Below, one piece after another: positions 53,811 to 64,000 of a DNA stretch of 64,000 bases. The stretch comes from Viola odorata (Eukaryota > Streptophyta > Magnoliopsida > Malpighiales > Violaceae). The position numbers and the translations under genes were made by a program. Under the pieces are notes generated by a model that saw only the letters and a program-made list of their open reading frames with translations, did not search any database and was not told the origin of the DNA. Location: the NCBI GenBank assembly GCA_963691705.1, contig OY829537.1, positions 68,531,352-68,595,351 of the forward strand, in the 5' to 3' direction. The number at the start of each line of letters is the position of its first letter. Positions within the stretch are counted from its first letter, which is position 1.

Positions 53811-54270
53811 CTGCTCGCTATTGCTCCGATGCTCTTTTGTTTTTCATATTTTGTTTTTGTATATGTATGCTAGGGCCGTTTAGGCCATAAATAAAATGAC
53901 TCTTTTCACTACCTTGCCTGCAATATTCTCTTTCCTGAGTTGTGCAAATGATATACCAGTTATAACCTACGTTAGCCCAACCGAAAATGGGTCTGTCGCC
54001 GGTCGAACTTCCACGATGCTTGCTTTCCTTATTCGTCGAATCGGATCGATGATAATAAATATGCCTCTAACCGTTTCTTGCATTAATCTTCACGCCGCCT
54101 CCCCGATGCTAGCTGATTGGGTAATTTATTCGGCGCCTCTTAATTAGGGAAAATTTCAAACAGACGTGATCACACAGGATCGGATTTTGTAATTATGATC
54201 AATCTCCTCAGGGTGTATTAATTATTTTCAGAGGGCGTGCGAAAAGGCAGGAGTGCCTCTTTGCCACGGC

Positions 54271-54277
54271 TATTTAA
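54271..54277 (+). promoter_or_regulatory. TATA-like box of TatR gene aB
   Basis: TATTTAA, 77 bases before the ATG at 54348, the same distance as in TatL. Confidence 0.55.
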
Positions 54278-54347
54278 TGGGATTTTTCTCTCTTTTTCCT
54301 GTTCGTCTTCTTCTTTCCATTCCTCTGTGGAGATTGTTTGCGGTTTC

Positions 54348-54812
54348 ATGGTTGACTCGTATTCCATGGATGTTGTAGAACGCAACTCTCCACAGACTCC
54401 TCCTACCTCCCCCGATTCTGACGACCCTTCTTCGCCACGCCTCAAGAGGCGGCTTTCTCGATGTAGGGCTCGTAAGAAGTCGAAGAGGAAGACCTCTGGA
54501 TCCTTCAACATTTGCTCTGACTCCTATACTCCTACAGTACGGAGGGGTGATGAATTGTTTCCACATATCAGCCATTTTATGTACGGGGAAGCGCCCCCAG
54601 CCCATTACGACGGTCTTGAGATTCCAACCCCCGCTAACTAGAGGGAGTGGTAAGTGTCTCCCTTGGAGGGGAAAATGTCTTCCGAGGTCCAACGACCAGA
54701 GCAAGACAAGGAGGAGGCACCTGAAGTACCTTCCTCACTGTTAGACGAAGAACTGCCACCTACGGAGGGGGGCGATTTCTTTGTGCCTTCTAGCTTGCTT
54801 GACGAGGATTGA
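54348..54812 (+). pseudogene. TatR gene aB
   Basis: Starts MVDSYSMDVVERNSPQTPPTS, then an Arg/Lys-rich segment (RLKRRLSRCRARKKSKRK), YTPTVRRGDELFPHI (shared with TatL), and an acidic C terminus ending LLDED before the TGA at 54810-54812. TAG near 54639 and 54648 interrupt. Confidence 0.6.
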
Positions 54813-55019
54813 CTCGTGTGTTTATAGATGTCGCATGGCTTTTATTCGAATAAGGAAATGCTCGCCATTTTCTCTACTCTCGTTATCTGATAACTTCGCA
54901 GTCGTTGAGTAGTTAACGCTAAATGGTTATTTACTTCTTATCTTGCAAATGCCGCATGACTTCCCGTTGTTAACTGCCTTTTTGAGAAATGCAGGTGCCG
55001 AGCTTTAAATTTTCTTTTA

Positions 55020-55112
55020 ATGCCTTCCCACGTGTCATCTTCTGTTTACGCGTGTCTCGTTTTGATAGGTCGTTTGGTCATCTCCGTGAGGTTTGACCTT
55101 TAAAAGGAAACA
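55020..55112 (+). promoter_or_regulatory. G-box and TATA-like box of TatR gene aC
   Basis: CACGTG near 55025-55033 within CCCACGTGTC, ACGCGTGTC near 55050 and CCTTTAAAAGGAAA at about 55097-55110, about 197 bases before the ATG at 55298. The stretch 54813-55019 carries no gene. Confidence 0.6.
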
Positions 55113-55297
55113 ACTTCTCTCTTCTTACCCTTTTACTCACATTTCTAATTTTCCTGCTATTCTCTGCTCTTCTTCTTTGCTCGAAGAAAACTTTCTCAAC
55201 CGTTCGTCGGCTCAGACGATCTGTCTGTTCTACTATTCTCCTTTCTAGGGTACCCTGTTCCACCTTCTTCTAGTTTTTCTTTTACTGCCTCTTTACT

Positions 55298-57545
55298 ATG
55301 CGTCGCACGAGATCTCAGATAGCCCCTCGGGAGCCTTTAGATTCTGAGATCGAGAATACTGTGAGTGTTTTTACTTGTGAGACTGTTATGCGGCTCGAGT
55401 TAGAGAGTTATGACATCTCCTTCCCCAACGGTTATACCGTTATGCTTCCAGATAAGCGTATGAGACTTCACGACGACCTGTGGGGAACCCATAGGATGCT
55501 GTATTTTAAGATGTTTCTTTACGACTTTCGTCTTCCTGTTCATACTTCGGTAGAGAATATACTGTGCCAATGTAAGATTAACCTAGCACAGATAACCCCG
55601 TCATCATGGTGTGGCATTTATGCTTTCTGTCGATTTATTTCGTAAATTCTTTAGTCTCGTTTGACGCATACGCCCAGTCCTTCTGGCAAAATTTTCGAGA
55701 CTTTGAGGAGACCGTTGATGACAGGAAGAGTGGTTTCTTCATTGTTGAGTCGCCTTCCCGCCTGTGGCGTACAGGCTTTAACCGGGGCATCACAGATACT
55801 GACTGGGTGAAGCCGGTCGTCTTGTCTAGGAAGGAATTGGCTCAAGCCGACGCCTTGTTAGAAATGAAAACGCCTTTTCACATCCGCAACTTTGCCTTGT
55901 ATAAACCTCTGTCCACGTGCGTCATAGGTGAGCTTTTGTATTCTAGCATTATCATTTTCCTTTTTCATCTACTAACGCGGCCTTTTACAAGAGACGTTGA
56001 CAGTCGGCCATCCAAAGAGGATGACCCTCATGCGAGTGCCACCCCACCTCCAGCAGTATCCTCCTCTTTGCTTCCTAGGGCCCCACTCTATCATAGTGTC
56101 CTATTAAAGAAAAGAAGAACTTTGGGGGCAATTCCTCAAAGGAGGTGTGGCGTTTCTGACTGCGCTTCTCATTTTGTGGAGAATTGGTTGCCCATTTGGA
56201 AGAGAGGATCTAGCTCGGGCCCGACAATAGTCAAGGCTGAAGTTTTTTCGTACGACGCTGAGGATATGGACATAGAATCTGGGCTTCGCCAGTTTTCTAA
56301 GGCTCAACGAAAAAGGCTCAAAGAGGAGAGAGAGATGAATGTAGTTGGGGTTGCTACGGGTCCTCCTCCAGCGCCGATAACGGGCTCTTCTTCACACGAT
56401 ATTACCATATCTTCTAGTACTGCTGTAGAGGTTCCTTCCATTGGGGATGGAATTTTACCAATGACACCTTCGTTCACGTCCGCTGAAGTTCTTGTTCCGT
56501 CAGCTGAAATCCCTCCAATAACGAGACCTTTTCCTGTTCCTGCGACATCGACTGAGGCTCCGTTAGTGACAAATTATCCTCCAACCGTTGAGCTTCCACA
56601 TTCCCCTATCTCTTCTTATATTCCTGATGTGATAGTAATGGCTCCAAGTTCGAGTGCTTCTCCTGCACCATCGACAAAGGTTCCTCAGCCTTTACTCTTT
56701 ACTTCAGCTCTGGGCGTTAAAATCTTTGTTGGTGGTTCCACTCCTTCTCTTGTCGTCAATCTTTCTTCCAAAGGGCCTCAGGGGGCTCTTTCCTATCAGT
56801 TGGATTTGACAGGTTTCGGGATAACGGGCTTCGTGCTCTAGGGGTATCAGACCAGCTGTCACGAGATCAACCGACGGCCGTTTTAGTGGGTGAGATGTTG
56901 AGTCTGCCTGAGGATAGGGAAACATTTTTGTGGCTGTCTCCTAGTTCTTAACATATGCGCGTTATGAATGACTCTTTGGCTAATTTTCGCAAGTTGCAAT
57001 ACTCTGCTGAGGCTCACGGTAGCAAATTACAAGGTTGGTCTGACACGATGAGCGCCCAAAAGGGCCAGCTTGACCGTGCCTTTCTCAAAGTGAGGAAAGT
57101 AACGCGGCTTAAGAATCAAACCCAAATAGAGCTAGCTAATTATCGTGTCGACCTGGCAAGAGAGAAATCCAAAGGAAGAGCTACGGTTGAAGCTGTAGAG
57201 GTAGAGCTAGCGGCTGCGAGAGCAAAGATTTATCTTCTTCATGAGGAGATAGCGGCCCGAGACGAGAATCATGCCAGAGTCCTATTGAAGATAGAGTGGT
57301 GGAAGAGAAAAACCATGCGGGCCGTTAACGCTGGGTACGCAGATTGCTACGACCACAGTCACTTCGACCCATCTAAAGTAGCAACATACATTTCCAAGAG
57401 AATGGGCGAGATTGACGGGAGCAAAGAAGGTCTTCCTTCCTCAGACAAAGAAGAGACGGGTGACGACAACGATCTTGATACGCTCCCATTATCAGATGAT
57501 GCAGATGCCGCGGAGGACGCGGAAACCTTATCTCCTCCCATGTAG
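55298..57545 (+). pseudogene. TatR gene aC (deletion in exon 1, frame breaks)
   Basis: Exon 1 opens MRRTRSQIAPREPLDSEIEN and carries YFKMFLYDFRLPVH and NLAQITPSSWCGIYAF; an internal deletion near 55630-55660 removes about 35 codons and shifts the frame, then SFWQNFRDFEETVDDRKSGFF resumes. The intron is predicted at about 55927-55989, with a TACTAAC branch-point-like sequence. Exon 2 has the same acidic and Ser/Pro-rich parts, then a TAG near 56839, TAG near 56887 and TAA near 56949. The coiled coil and WWKRKTMRAVNAGY segment at about 57040-57340 are open to the TAG at 57543-57545. Confidence 0.7.
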
Positions 57546-58161
57546 TTGTGCTTTCTTTTCATGTTCAAATATTGACGTCGTTCTCTTTGTAATAACGTTT
57601 GGACTCCTATAATAATTGAGCTTTGTAGCATTTTCTTCCTCCTTTATCGGTATTTTGATTAGTTGTAACTCGACAGCTACTGATTGCCTTAACGCTTTGT
57701 CTCGCGTTATCTCGATTGATGTGTTATTGCGTCTATTTCAAAGGAGCCGATCTCACTTTTCAGAGCATTTAATGCTTGAGAATCTCCCATTAATGCGATG
57801 GAGGAAGTCATGATGACTAGGGCACACGTGTCCCTTCGTGGAGGCGTTAAGAGTTGGCACCCCCTAGGGAGTGGTAAAATCAAAGCGTCTTCTCCCTTCC
57901 CCAAAACTATGCTCATTATGCGCGTCTTTTCTCAATGCGCCATTTACCAAACGACAAGTATTGCAACAGTCATTTCGATTAACCCCTAGGGTTATAAAAC
58001 ATGCCTCATATTTCTTTTCCTTCTTTTCTCACTCTTATTTTCTCAATAGCATCTCAAGGAGCGATTTAACTTTCTTCTTGCCACCGTCTAGGTATTCTGG
58101 TATTCCTTTAGAAGGTACATTTGTTCTTCCCTGTTACTTTCTTCATCCTTTTAATTTTAAT
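57546..58161 (+). promoter_or_regulatory. TatR gene aD promoter region
   Basis: GAGCATTTAATGCTT at 57763-57777, GAAGTCATGATG near 57805-57816, CACGTG at 57825-57830 and GGTTATAAAAC near 57990-58000, in the same order and spacing as Tat1 and Tat2. The TATA box is about 169 bases before the ATG at 58162. Confidence 0.7.
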
Positions 58162-58530
58162 ATGGCAAGAACTCGTCATCCCCGACCCAAGTCTATCGGG
58201 GAGGAAAAGATTGAAAACACCGTCTCCACTATCACTTCTCTGGTCGTGCTTCGGCGGCGGTTAGTTAAATACAATGCCAATATTCTTAATGGTTGTTCGG
58301 TTGGTGTTGCCCCCAATTCACTCTGTCTCAATAGTGAATTACCCGGCAACCGTAGGATCTTGTATGCCAAGATGTTCAATTATGGTTTCCAGTTTCCTAT
58401 TGAACCTTTAGTGGTACAATTACTTTCTGAATTCGATTTAAATCCAGTCCAACTAAGCCCGAATGCGTACTGTTGCATTTATGCCTTTATAAAACTGTGT
58501 AGATTTAAGGGGATTGCTTCTCCCTCCTGT
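58162..58530 (+). pseudogene. TatR gene aD, 5' fragment cut by Ogre1
   Basis: MARTRHPRPKSIGEEKIEN start, then YAKMFNYGFQFPIE and NPVQLSPNAYCCIYAFIKL. The open frame stops where the Ogre1 LTR begins at 58531, at the position of aD residue about 122 (after GIASPS). The rest of the gene should lie beyond the element, outside the window. Confidence 0.7.
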
Positions 58531-59426
58531 TGATACCCGAATTTTGACGCCATTTTTATTACATTTGCCATTTCCGTCATTTTATTTAATTGACTGTCAT
58601 TTTTAATTAATTTTCTATCATTAGCATTTTTTGATTCTCATCGCATTTTTATCATCATCGTTAGCATCGTCAGCTTTCGAAATCGCGTTTTTTTATTTTC
58701 CGTCACGTATTTTCGTTATTATTATCATTAATATTTTTAGCCTTAAAAATCACATTTTTAATTATCCGTTAGTCGTTTACTAGTTATTTCTTCGTTTTAG
58801 GTCATCACACGAATTCTAGGATTTTTAGTACTTTATCACATTTTTTAGCATTTTTATTATTTTATTATTATTTTTTGTTCGAGCTTTTATTGGACCCGAG
58901 TAAGTTCGCTCGGACAATAGCTCGAACTCTGAATATTTTCCATCAACTAGTTCCTACCCTTTTTTTCATTCACGCCGACCTACAGCGTTTCGCGTAATTT
59001 TCGTCATAACGTCATTTATTTTTTATCCGACCGTTTCATATTTCTGAACGAGAAAATAAACACGTTAAACGAAAAATTCTCATCATTCGCTGTAGATGGT
59101 TAAACTCGCCGTATTTTTCTCTACGTGCTGGCACTTTCGGCTCGAAAATTCAGAACGTTCATTCGCGAGATCGCCATTTAAATAGGCTTAAAAAGCCATT
59201 TGAACACAACCGTTGATCTGGTCAACCAAGAAAAGTCAACGCATGCACCATGGACGTGAAGCGGCAGTGGAGCAGGCCACCGAGCAGCCTGCTCTCGTCG
59301 CTTCCTGTCCCGTCAACTGTCACCTCCCAGCCCCAGCTCCGCCACCTTGCAACCCTAGCCCCGCCAGCTCACGGTCACGACCACCACGCGCAGCACTCGC
59401 GTCCACCATGCACGCGACCTTCGGCC

Positions 59427-59433
59427 TATAAAA
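59427..59433 (+). promoter_or_regulatory. TATA box in Ogre1 LTR
   Basis: GGCCTATAAAAGGCC is a strong TATA box within a small palindrome in a GC-rich segment; likely start of the element transcript about 30 bases downstream. Confidence 0.6.
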
Positions 59434-60208
59434 GGCCACTGCCCTCCTTCGTTCAAACGGCACCAAAAATTCAAAGCAGCCTTGCTTCTTCTTCCTCTTT
59501 GATTGATAGCTCACGTAGAGCATCGATCGTCAAGTTCAAAGTTTGGCGGTAAGCTTCTTCAAGCTTTTCTTGTTTTCATTTTTTTATGCATTTCTCTTCT
59601 TTAATTCGTTTTACTTTGTGTTGATCGAATAAATGGCTAGTTTTTATGCCATTAATTCATGTGCATGCTGTAGATTAAATACATACTTTTAATTTGATTA
59701 ATCGTTAGCTAAATCGTGCGAATTAATTAGTTTTTGATAATTAACGGTTTCTTCATTTTTTCAAAATTAAACTCGGTATAGTTTAAAATAAAAGTCGAGG
59801 TTCGTACGGTCGGGAAGCCGTCGAGCAGATGAGCATCTCGGTACGAAGGTTTTTCGTTTCGGCCACAGCGCCGGCAACCAAGGGAGAAGATGGTGAATAG
59901 TGCCATGAAGGCTTATTCACGCGTCAAAGGTGATGGGCTTGGCCCATCACCATTCTTCTATTTTTCATGGGCCAGGAACTATTCTTGTCCCATTTCCTTT
60001 GCATTTTTTCAATTGGGCCCAAACTATTGTCATTTTTTTCGCAATCTTGGATCGCATTTTCGTAAAAATGTTTGTATGTTTTGTATGATTATTTTTCGTA
60101 CTAACACTTTAATTTTCTGTACCTATCAACTGTTTACATCATTCGCACTTTAATTTTTCGCAATTTACTTTCGGCAATTTAAATTCAATTTACCGCCTAC
60201 ATGGTCGG

Positions 60209-60560
60209 TCGCAAATATCAATCGTTTTATTTTCTGCTAATATCAAACTGTTTATTTTCTGCAAATATCAACTTGTTTTATTTTTCTGCACATATCAACT
60301 GTTTTATTTTCTGCAAATATCAACTTGTTTTATTTTCCGCAAATATCAACTTGTTTATTTTCTGGAAATATCAACTATTTATTTTCTGCAAATATTAAAC
60401 TGTTTATTTTTCTACAAATATCAACCTATTTATTTTCTGCAATATCAACTTGTTTAAATTTCTGCAAATCATCAACTGTTAATTTTATGCAATGTCACTT
60501 GTTTAATCTTCTGCCAATCGTCAACTGCTCAATTTCTACAAATATCAAATCTTTAATTTT
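60209..60560 (+). repeat. Minisatellite of about 24-29 bp in Ogre1 LTR
   Basis: Units of the form TTTATTTTCTGCAAATATCAACTG recur about 12 times with small variation in unit length and sequence. Confidence 0.8.
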
Positions 60561-60569
60561 TCGTCAAAT

Positions 60570-60920
60570 CGTCACTTAATTTTTCATCAAAATCATCATT
60601 TAAATTCTCGCACTTATCAACTGTCAAATCATCATTTAAATTTTCGTATGCATCAATTCATCATTTCTCGCATACATTAAATCAGCATTTAAAATTCTCG
60701 TACGCATCAAATCAGCATTTAAATTCTCGTATGCATTAAATCATCATTTAAATTCTCGCGCTCGGCAAATGAGCATTTAAATTTTCTGCACTTGTCAAAT
60801 CATCATTTAAATGTTCCTATGCGTCAATTCATCATTTCTCGCATACATTAAAGCAGCATTTAAATTTTCGTACGCATCAAGTCATTATTTAAATTCCTGC
60901 ATTCATAAATTGCTTATTTA
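60570..60920 (+). repeat. Second degenerate repeat in Ogre1 LTR
   Basis: Units built on AATCATCATTTAAATTCTCG with alternatives such as GCATCAAATCAGCATTTAAA recur about 12 times, directly after the first minisatellite. Confidence 0.7.
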
Positions 60921-61724
60921 TTTTTTGAGCTATCACTAACACTCTCATCTTGTAGGTTTTAAATTCAAGGTTCGCTCGAAAGTACGCCTTTCGTTCCCTT
61001 TTATTTATTCAACACTTTCCGTAAATATCAATCGTATGCTTGATATATAAAATTGATAGGATTTAAAATCAACCCACATGAACAACGTGTTTAAAGGCTT
61101 GCTTAAAAATGCCATGTTCATTTGATTTTAACTTTTCGTTTATATTGACTGCATGTACATGGGGACTTTCGATCCCACATAAGTTTATCATTTCAAAACC
61201 CCTCATCTAATCTGTACTCTGTTAAGCTATCCACGATAGAATCACGTAGTAATTAATTTAATCATGCATGGCCCGATGATGAAATAGAGGGCGCTCATTC
61301 AGTCTTACGGAAAATTCAGTCCCATCACTACAGTCAGGAATAATCGATCGGTTCAACGATCAATTATTCCTGAACGGTCCCGATTGTGGAAAAGACTAAA
61401 GTGACGATTCCTCTGAGGGTCCCCTTTTCAAGCGAATTTTTATCAAACACCTTTTAAACACCTCTCTCATCAACCGGTAACCTTTTTCGGATGTGACTCG
61501 GGAACTTTTGTCTAGGGTCCAGATCCCTTTTTTGTGCCTTTAGTTTTTTTTGTTATTTATTTTATTTCTATGCCATGACGATTAAGGTTCCCTAAATCTA
61601 GCGACAAAATTAGGGTGGCGACTTCATTGCATGTTGCGAGGCGTCCATTTACGCCGAGCATCGTAATGTCTCAAAGTTCGTTGCACACTCGCGAATAATC
61701 TTTATTTTCGGGGGCGCGACAGTT

Positions 61725-61742
61725 TGGCGACTTCACTAGGGA
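61725..61742 (+). other. Ogre1 primer-binding site
   Basis: TGGCGACTTCACTAGGGA starts three bases after the LTR. It is close to the TGGCGACTCYGCTGGGGA-type site of Ogre elements, which is reported to pair with tRNA-Arg; that assignment is from general knowledge. Confidence 0.7.
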
Positions 61743-63194
61743 ATCTTTAGGGTCGGAGCCGGTTTTATATTTTAGAGGTGTTTTACTTGTCTATTTACCT
61801 TCTTTGATAAAATGCTGATCTGTTCATTTATTCGCTTTATCAATTGTCATATGCATTTCCTAGTGCCCTACAACCCGAGGACAATTACCAAATTAGGAGG
61901 GTAGTAGTGACGCCCTAGGACACATGTCCTGGGTAGTGTTCGCCAATCCCAACTCGGATGAACCCCTAAAGCTAGTCGAAAGGTTACACCATTTCGCAAG
62001 GAATCGGGACATTGGACACCACTTTAGGGACCTTTTCATGGTATCATCCGGGAACCATTCAAGCCAGTTAGAAAAGTCAGAATCAGAGCCCCAGCACATG
62101 CATCGTAATTATATCTGCTTTGTCGTGGCTCTATTTATCCTGTTGCCATGATAATCTTGTCTTTTATACGAACTGTAAATTTCTTACACGTGCAGTTACT
62201 TTGCATTTAAAATTTTAATTTTGTCCCACAGGACCCGTTTTGCTCATTCGATATGTCGGCACCTACACTACTTTCACTTGATATTTTCGGGGACGAAGTT
62301 TTGACGATTAGGCTACGTGAGGAGATCTGTTGGGACGTGGGTTCACATTTGACATCACCACTAAGGTCAAAGTAGAAGTCAATGGAATACCTTTGGCATG
62401 AGCAAGAGAATTTTGACTTCCAGGGTTGATACCTTCATGGGAAGACTCGAATATCAGCAAACCTTTTCTTTTTCATGTAACTAGGATCCCTGATTTTATC
62501 TATCTTAGCCATTTTTTATGAACTTAGGTAGTTGGCAAGTTTACCATATTTTGTAAACACTTTTTAATAAAGTCGTACTCTTTCGGATATTTATTAAATC
62601 GCCTCAACTTTCCATATCAATCATCCATCCAATACAACTCAAAAGACCATCGCAAAAGGAAAGAGAAAATCCCTCCGGGATAAACACAATCGTTTCACCA
62701 AAAATCTGAAAAATCATACCAAATATTCGAAACATCCGAGTAGTCCTCTTAGCTTATCACAAAAACTCCAAGTTCATGGTATAGATCATCGTCCCTTCCC
62801 TCGGTTGGGTTCGCCAGGCATCAGGCCCTGCGTCGTTTAAAAACATAGTAAAAGAGATCTTCCTAGCATGGTGGCATTGGTTGCCCTTACTGATTTGGGT
62901 TTCACAGATAGCATCTCAGATTATCTCGCATCGTTGGAATGAATAGAGGCTTCCTTCATATTTTGTCGATAACCGGGATATCTCGCCTCTCTGACCGCCC
63001 TGGAAATATCAAGTGAAAGTGTAGCCGGAAAAGCGAATGAGCAACGTGGAGGCCTCAGGATTGCACATCACCCACGTATCCTCACTTGTACTTACTATTT
63101 TCTGTGTTTTTTCCTTTTTTTTAGGTTCACGATAGCTCCTCGAAAGCAAGCTACCTCACACAGGCTCCCCGTAACTAGACTTCAAAAATGAAAA
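61743..63194 (+). other. Ogre1 leader region before gag
   Basis: About 1.45 kb. Ogre elements can carry an extra sense ORF here; the only open frame above 70 codons (61924-62151) shows no feature I recognise, so none is called. Confidence 0.5.
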
Positions 63195-64000
63195 ATGACT
63201 GAACAGGCTAAGGCTGATGAAGCGCTAACAGCCAGAATCGCAGAGTTAGAGGAACAAGTTAGGATTGCTACAAAAAGGGCCGCCAAGGCCGAAAAGGAAA
63301 GAGATAAAGCTACCACCGAATTCCCACCGGGTTTTTATCCCACTCAAACGGGAGGACCTCCCTCTTCGCTTGCCGTCGTAGGACCTTCAGTACCTCCGCC
63401 ACTTTCTGGCCCCGAGGGCTAGTGGAGATGGATTAGTCCCTTCACTGTACCCACCACTACAAATCCTATGAATAATATGGGTGAAGAGATTGCCACCTCA
63501 CTTCAGCGCCTTTCAACCAACCCTGCTGTGGACTCCGGCAAGAGCCAGGCCCACCTAGAGACCTCGTATCTCCCTCCCCTTCTTCCGAGCATAGTTCCCG
63601 GACCTGTGGGAATTCAACCTCTTGCTTTAAACCCAGTACAACCTCAATTCTTGTCAGAACCACTACTACCCTTCAGTCCTAAGCTCATTATGGCCGAGAA
63701 ACCAAAAAGTGACAGGCTGAATCTGCTCGAAGAAAGACTCCGAGCGATTGAAGGGGCTGATCCCTTTGACTCTACTGGCCCCGCCAATATGTGTATGGTC
63801 CCCGGGATCATTATACCACCAAAGTACAAGATCCCCGACTTCGAAAAGTATACTGGGGTTGAGTGCCCAACGACCCACCTCAGAGCATATTGCAACAAGA
63901 TGGCAGAGATGATCCACAACGAGCCATTGTTGATTCATCTATTTCGAGAAAGCTTGACCAAGCACACCCTAACTTGGTATATGGGTCTAGACAGAGCCAG
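63195..64000 (+). pseudogene. gag: Ogre1 gag, N-terminal part (one TAG, runs off the window)
   Basis: The ATG at 63195 opens MTEQAKADEALTARIAELEE, a coiled-coil start, followed by a Pro-rich stretch. A TAG at 63420-63422 interrupts; the same frame stays open to the window end. Later: LNLLEERLRAIEGADPFD, YKIPDFEKYTGVECPTTHLR and LFRESLTKHTLTWYMGL, the Ogre/Tat-type gag core. Incomplete at 64000. Confidence 0.8.

Larger units (their letters stand above)
58531..61721 (+). repeat. Ogre1 5' LTR (about 3.19 kb)
   Basis: Starts TGATACCCGAATTTTGACGC and ends GGGGCGCGACA, directly before the PBS. Contains a promoter (TATA at 59427), a short-repeat region (60209-60920) and an open frame at 59250-59552 rich in Pro/Ser that I do not consider a gene. 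Confidence 0.8.
58531..64000 (+). mobile_element. Ogre1: 5' part of an Ogre-like Ty3/gypsy element
   Basis: 5' LTR of 3.2 kb, an Ogre-type PBS, a long leader and a gag start; the rest is outside the window. It is inserted in TatR gene aD; CCTGT at 58526-58530 is the predicted target duplication, to be matched after its 3' LTR. Confidence 0.8.

Noticed and set aside
59213..59552. Pro/Ser-rich open frames in Ogre1 LTR
   Set aside because: They lie across the LTR promoter in a GC-rich patch; no conserved features, and an LTR is not expected to code.
1..64000. tRNA or rRNA genes
   Set aside because: No cloverleaf or conserved rRNA block recognised; the tRNA-like matches are retroelement primer-binding sites.

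Overview
This is nuclear DNA of a flowering plant, probably a eudicot with a large repeat-rich genome. No bacterial-style operon, rRNA, tRNA or CRISPR array is visible. Nearly all of it is Ty3/gypsy LTR retrotransposon sequence from three lineages, recognised by protein motifs, primer-binding sites (PBS) and LTR ends: Tat-like (two RNase H domains plus antisense genes), Athila-like (Asp-type PBS, env-like ORF) and Ogre-like. The species cannot be named from the sequence.

Layout. 1-4335: left Tat-like fragment 'TatL' (partial LTR and degenerate antisense genes on +). 4336-10755: 'Tat1', a + strand pol remnant, a 3'-UTR tandem repeat and a minus-strand antisense gene; it resumes at 39626-40211. 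10756-39620: 'Ath1', a complete minus-sense Athila-like element inserted into Tat1 (target duplication ATCAT at 10751-10755 and 39621-39625). 22299-38187: 'Tat2', a complete minus-sense Tat-like element inserted into the upstream LTR of Ath1 (duplication AACGC at 22294-22298 and 38188-38192); the uninterrupted site survives in the other Ath1 LTR near 10955. 40212-41940: 'Ath2', an Athila gag-protease fragment. 41941-45738: AT-rich DNA with a tandem repeat of about 231 bp and a small minus-strand gene. About 45739-53606: 'Ath3', a + strand Athila-like element without a 3' end. 53607-58530: 'TatR', a further antisense-gene block. 58531-64000: 'Ogre1', a + strand Ogre-like element with a 3.2-kb 5' LTR, running off the window.

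The most notable content is a four-gene cassette (called aA, aB, aC, aD here) carried antisense to gag-pol between pol and the 3' LTR of the Tat-like elements. It is complete in Tat2 (23591-30603) and partial in TatL, Tat1 and TatR. Each gene has its own TATA box at a nearly fixed distance from its ATG, often with a G-box, and most have poly(A)-like signals. aC and aD contain GT-AG introns that join frames exactly and encode paralogous proteins of about 725-729 codons with a domain resembling the Pfam 'putative gypsy type transposon' family (PF04195) followed by a coiled coil. Antisense extra ORFs are known in Tat-lineage elements; the four-gene organisation with conserved promoters is what I read from this sequence.

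The nest gives an age order of Tat1 (very degenerate), then Ath1 (LTRs about 4% different over the 206 bp compared by eye), then Tat2 (about 1.3% different). Every gag-pol copy carries premature stops, many of them TAG replacing Gln or Trp codons, so none looks autonomous as it stands. No undamaged host gene was identified; the minus-strand gene at 44712-45075 is the only candidate outside the elements and it resembles aA.
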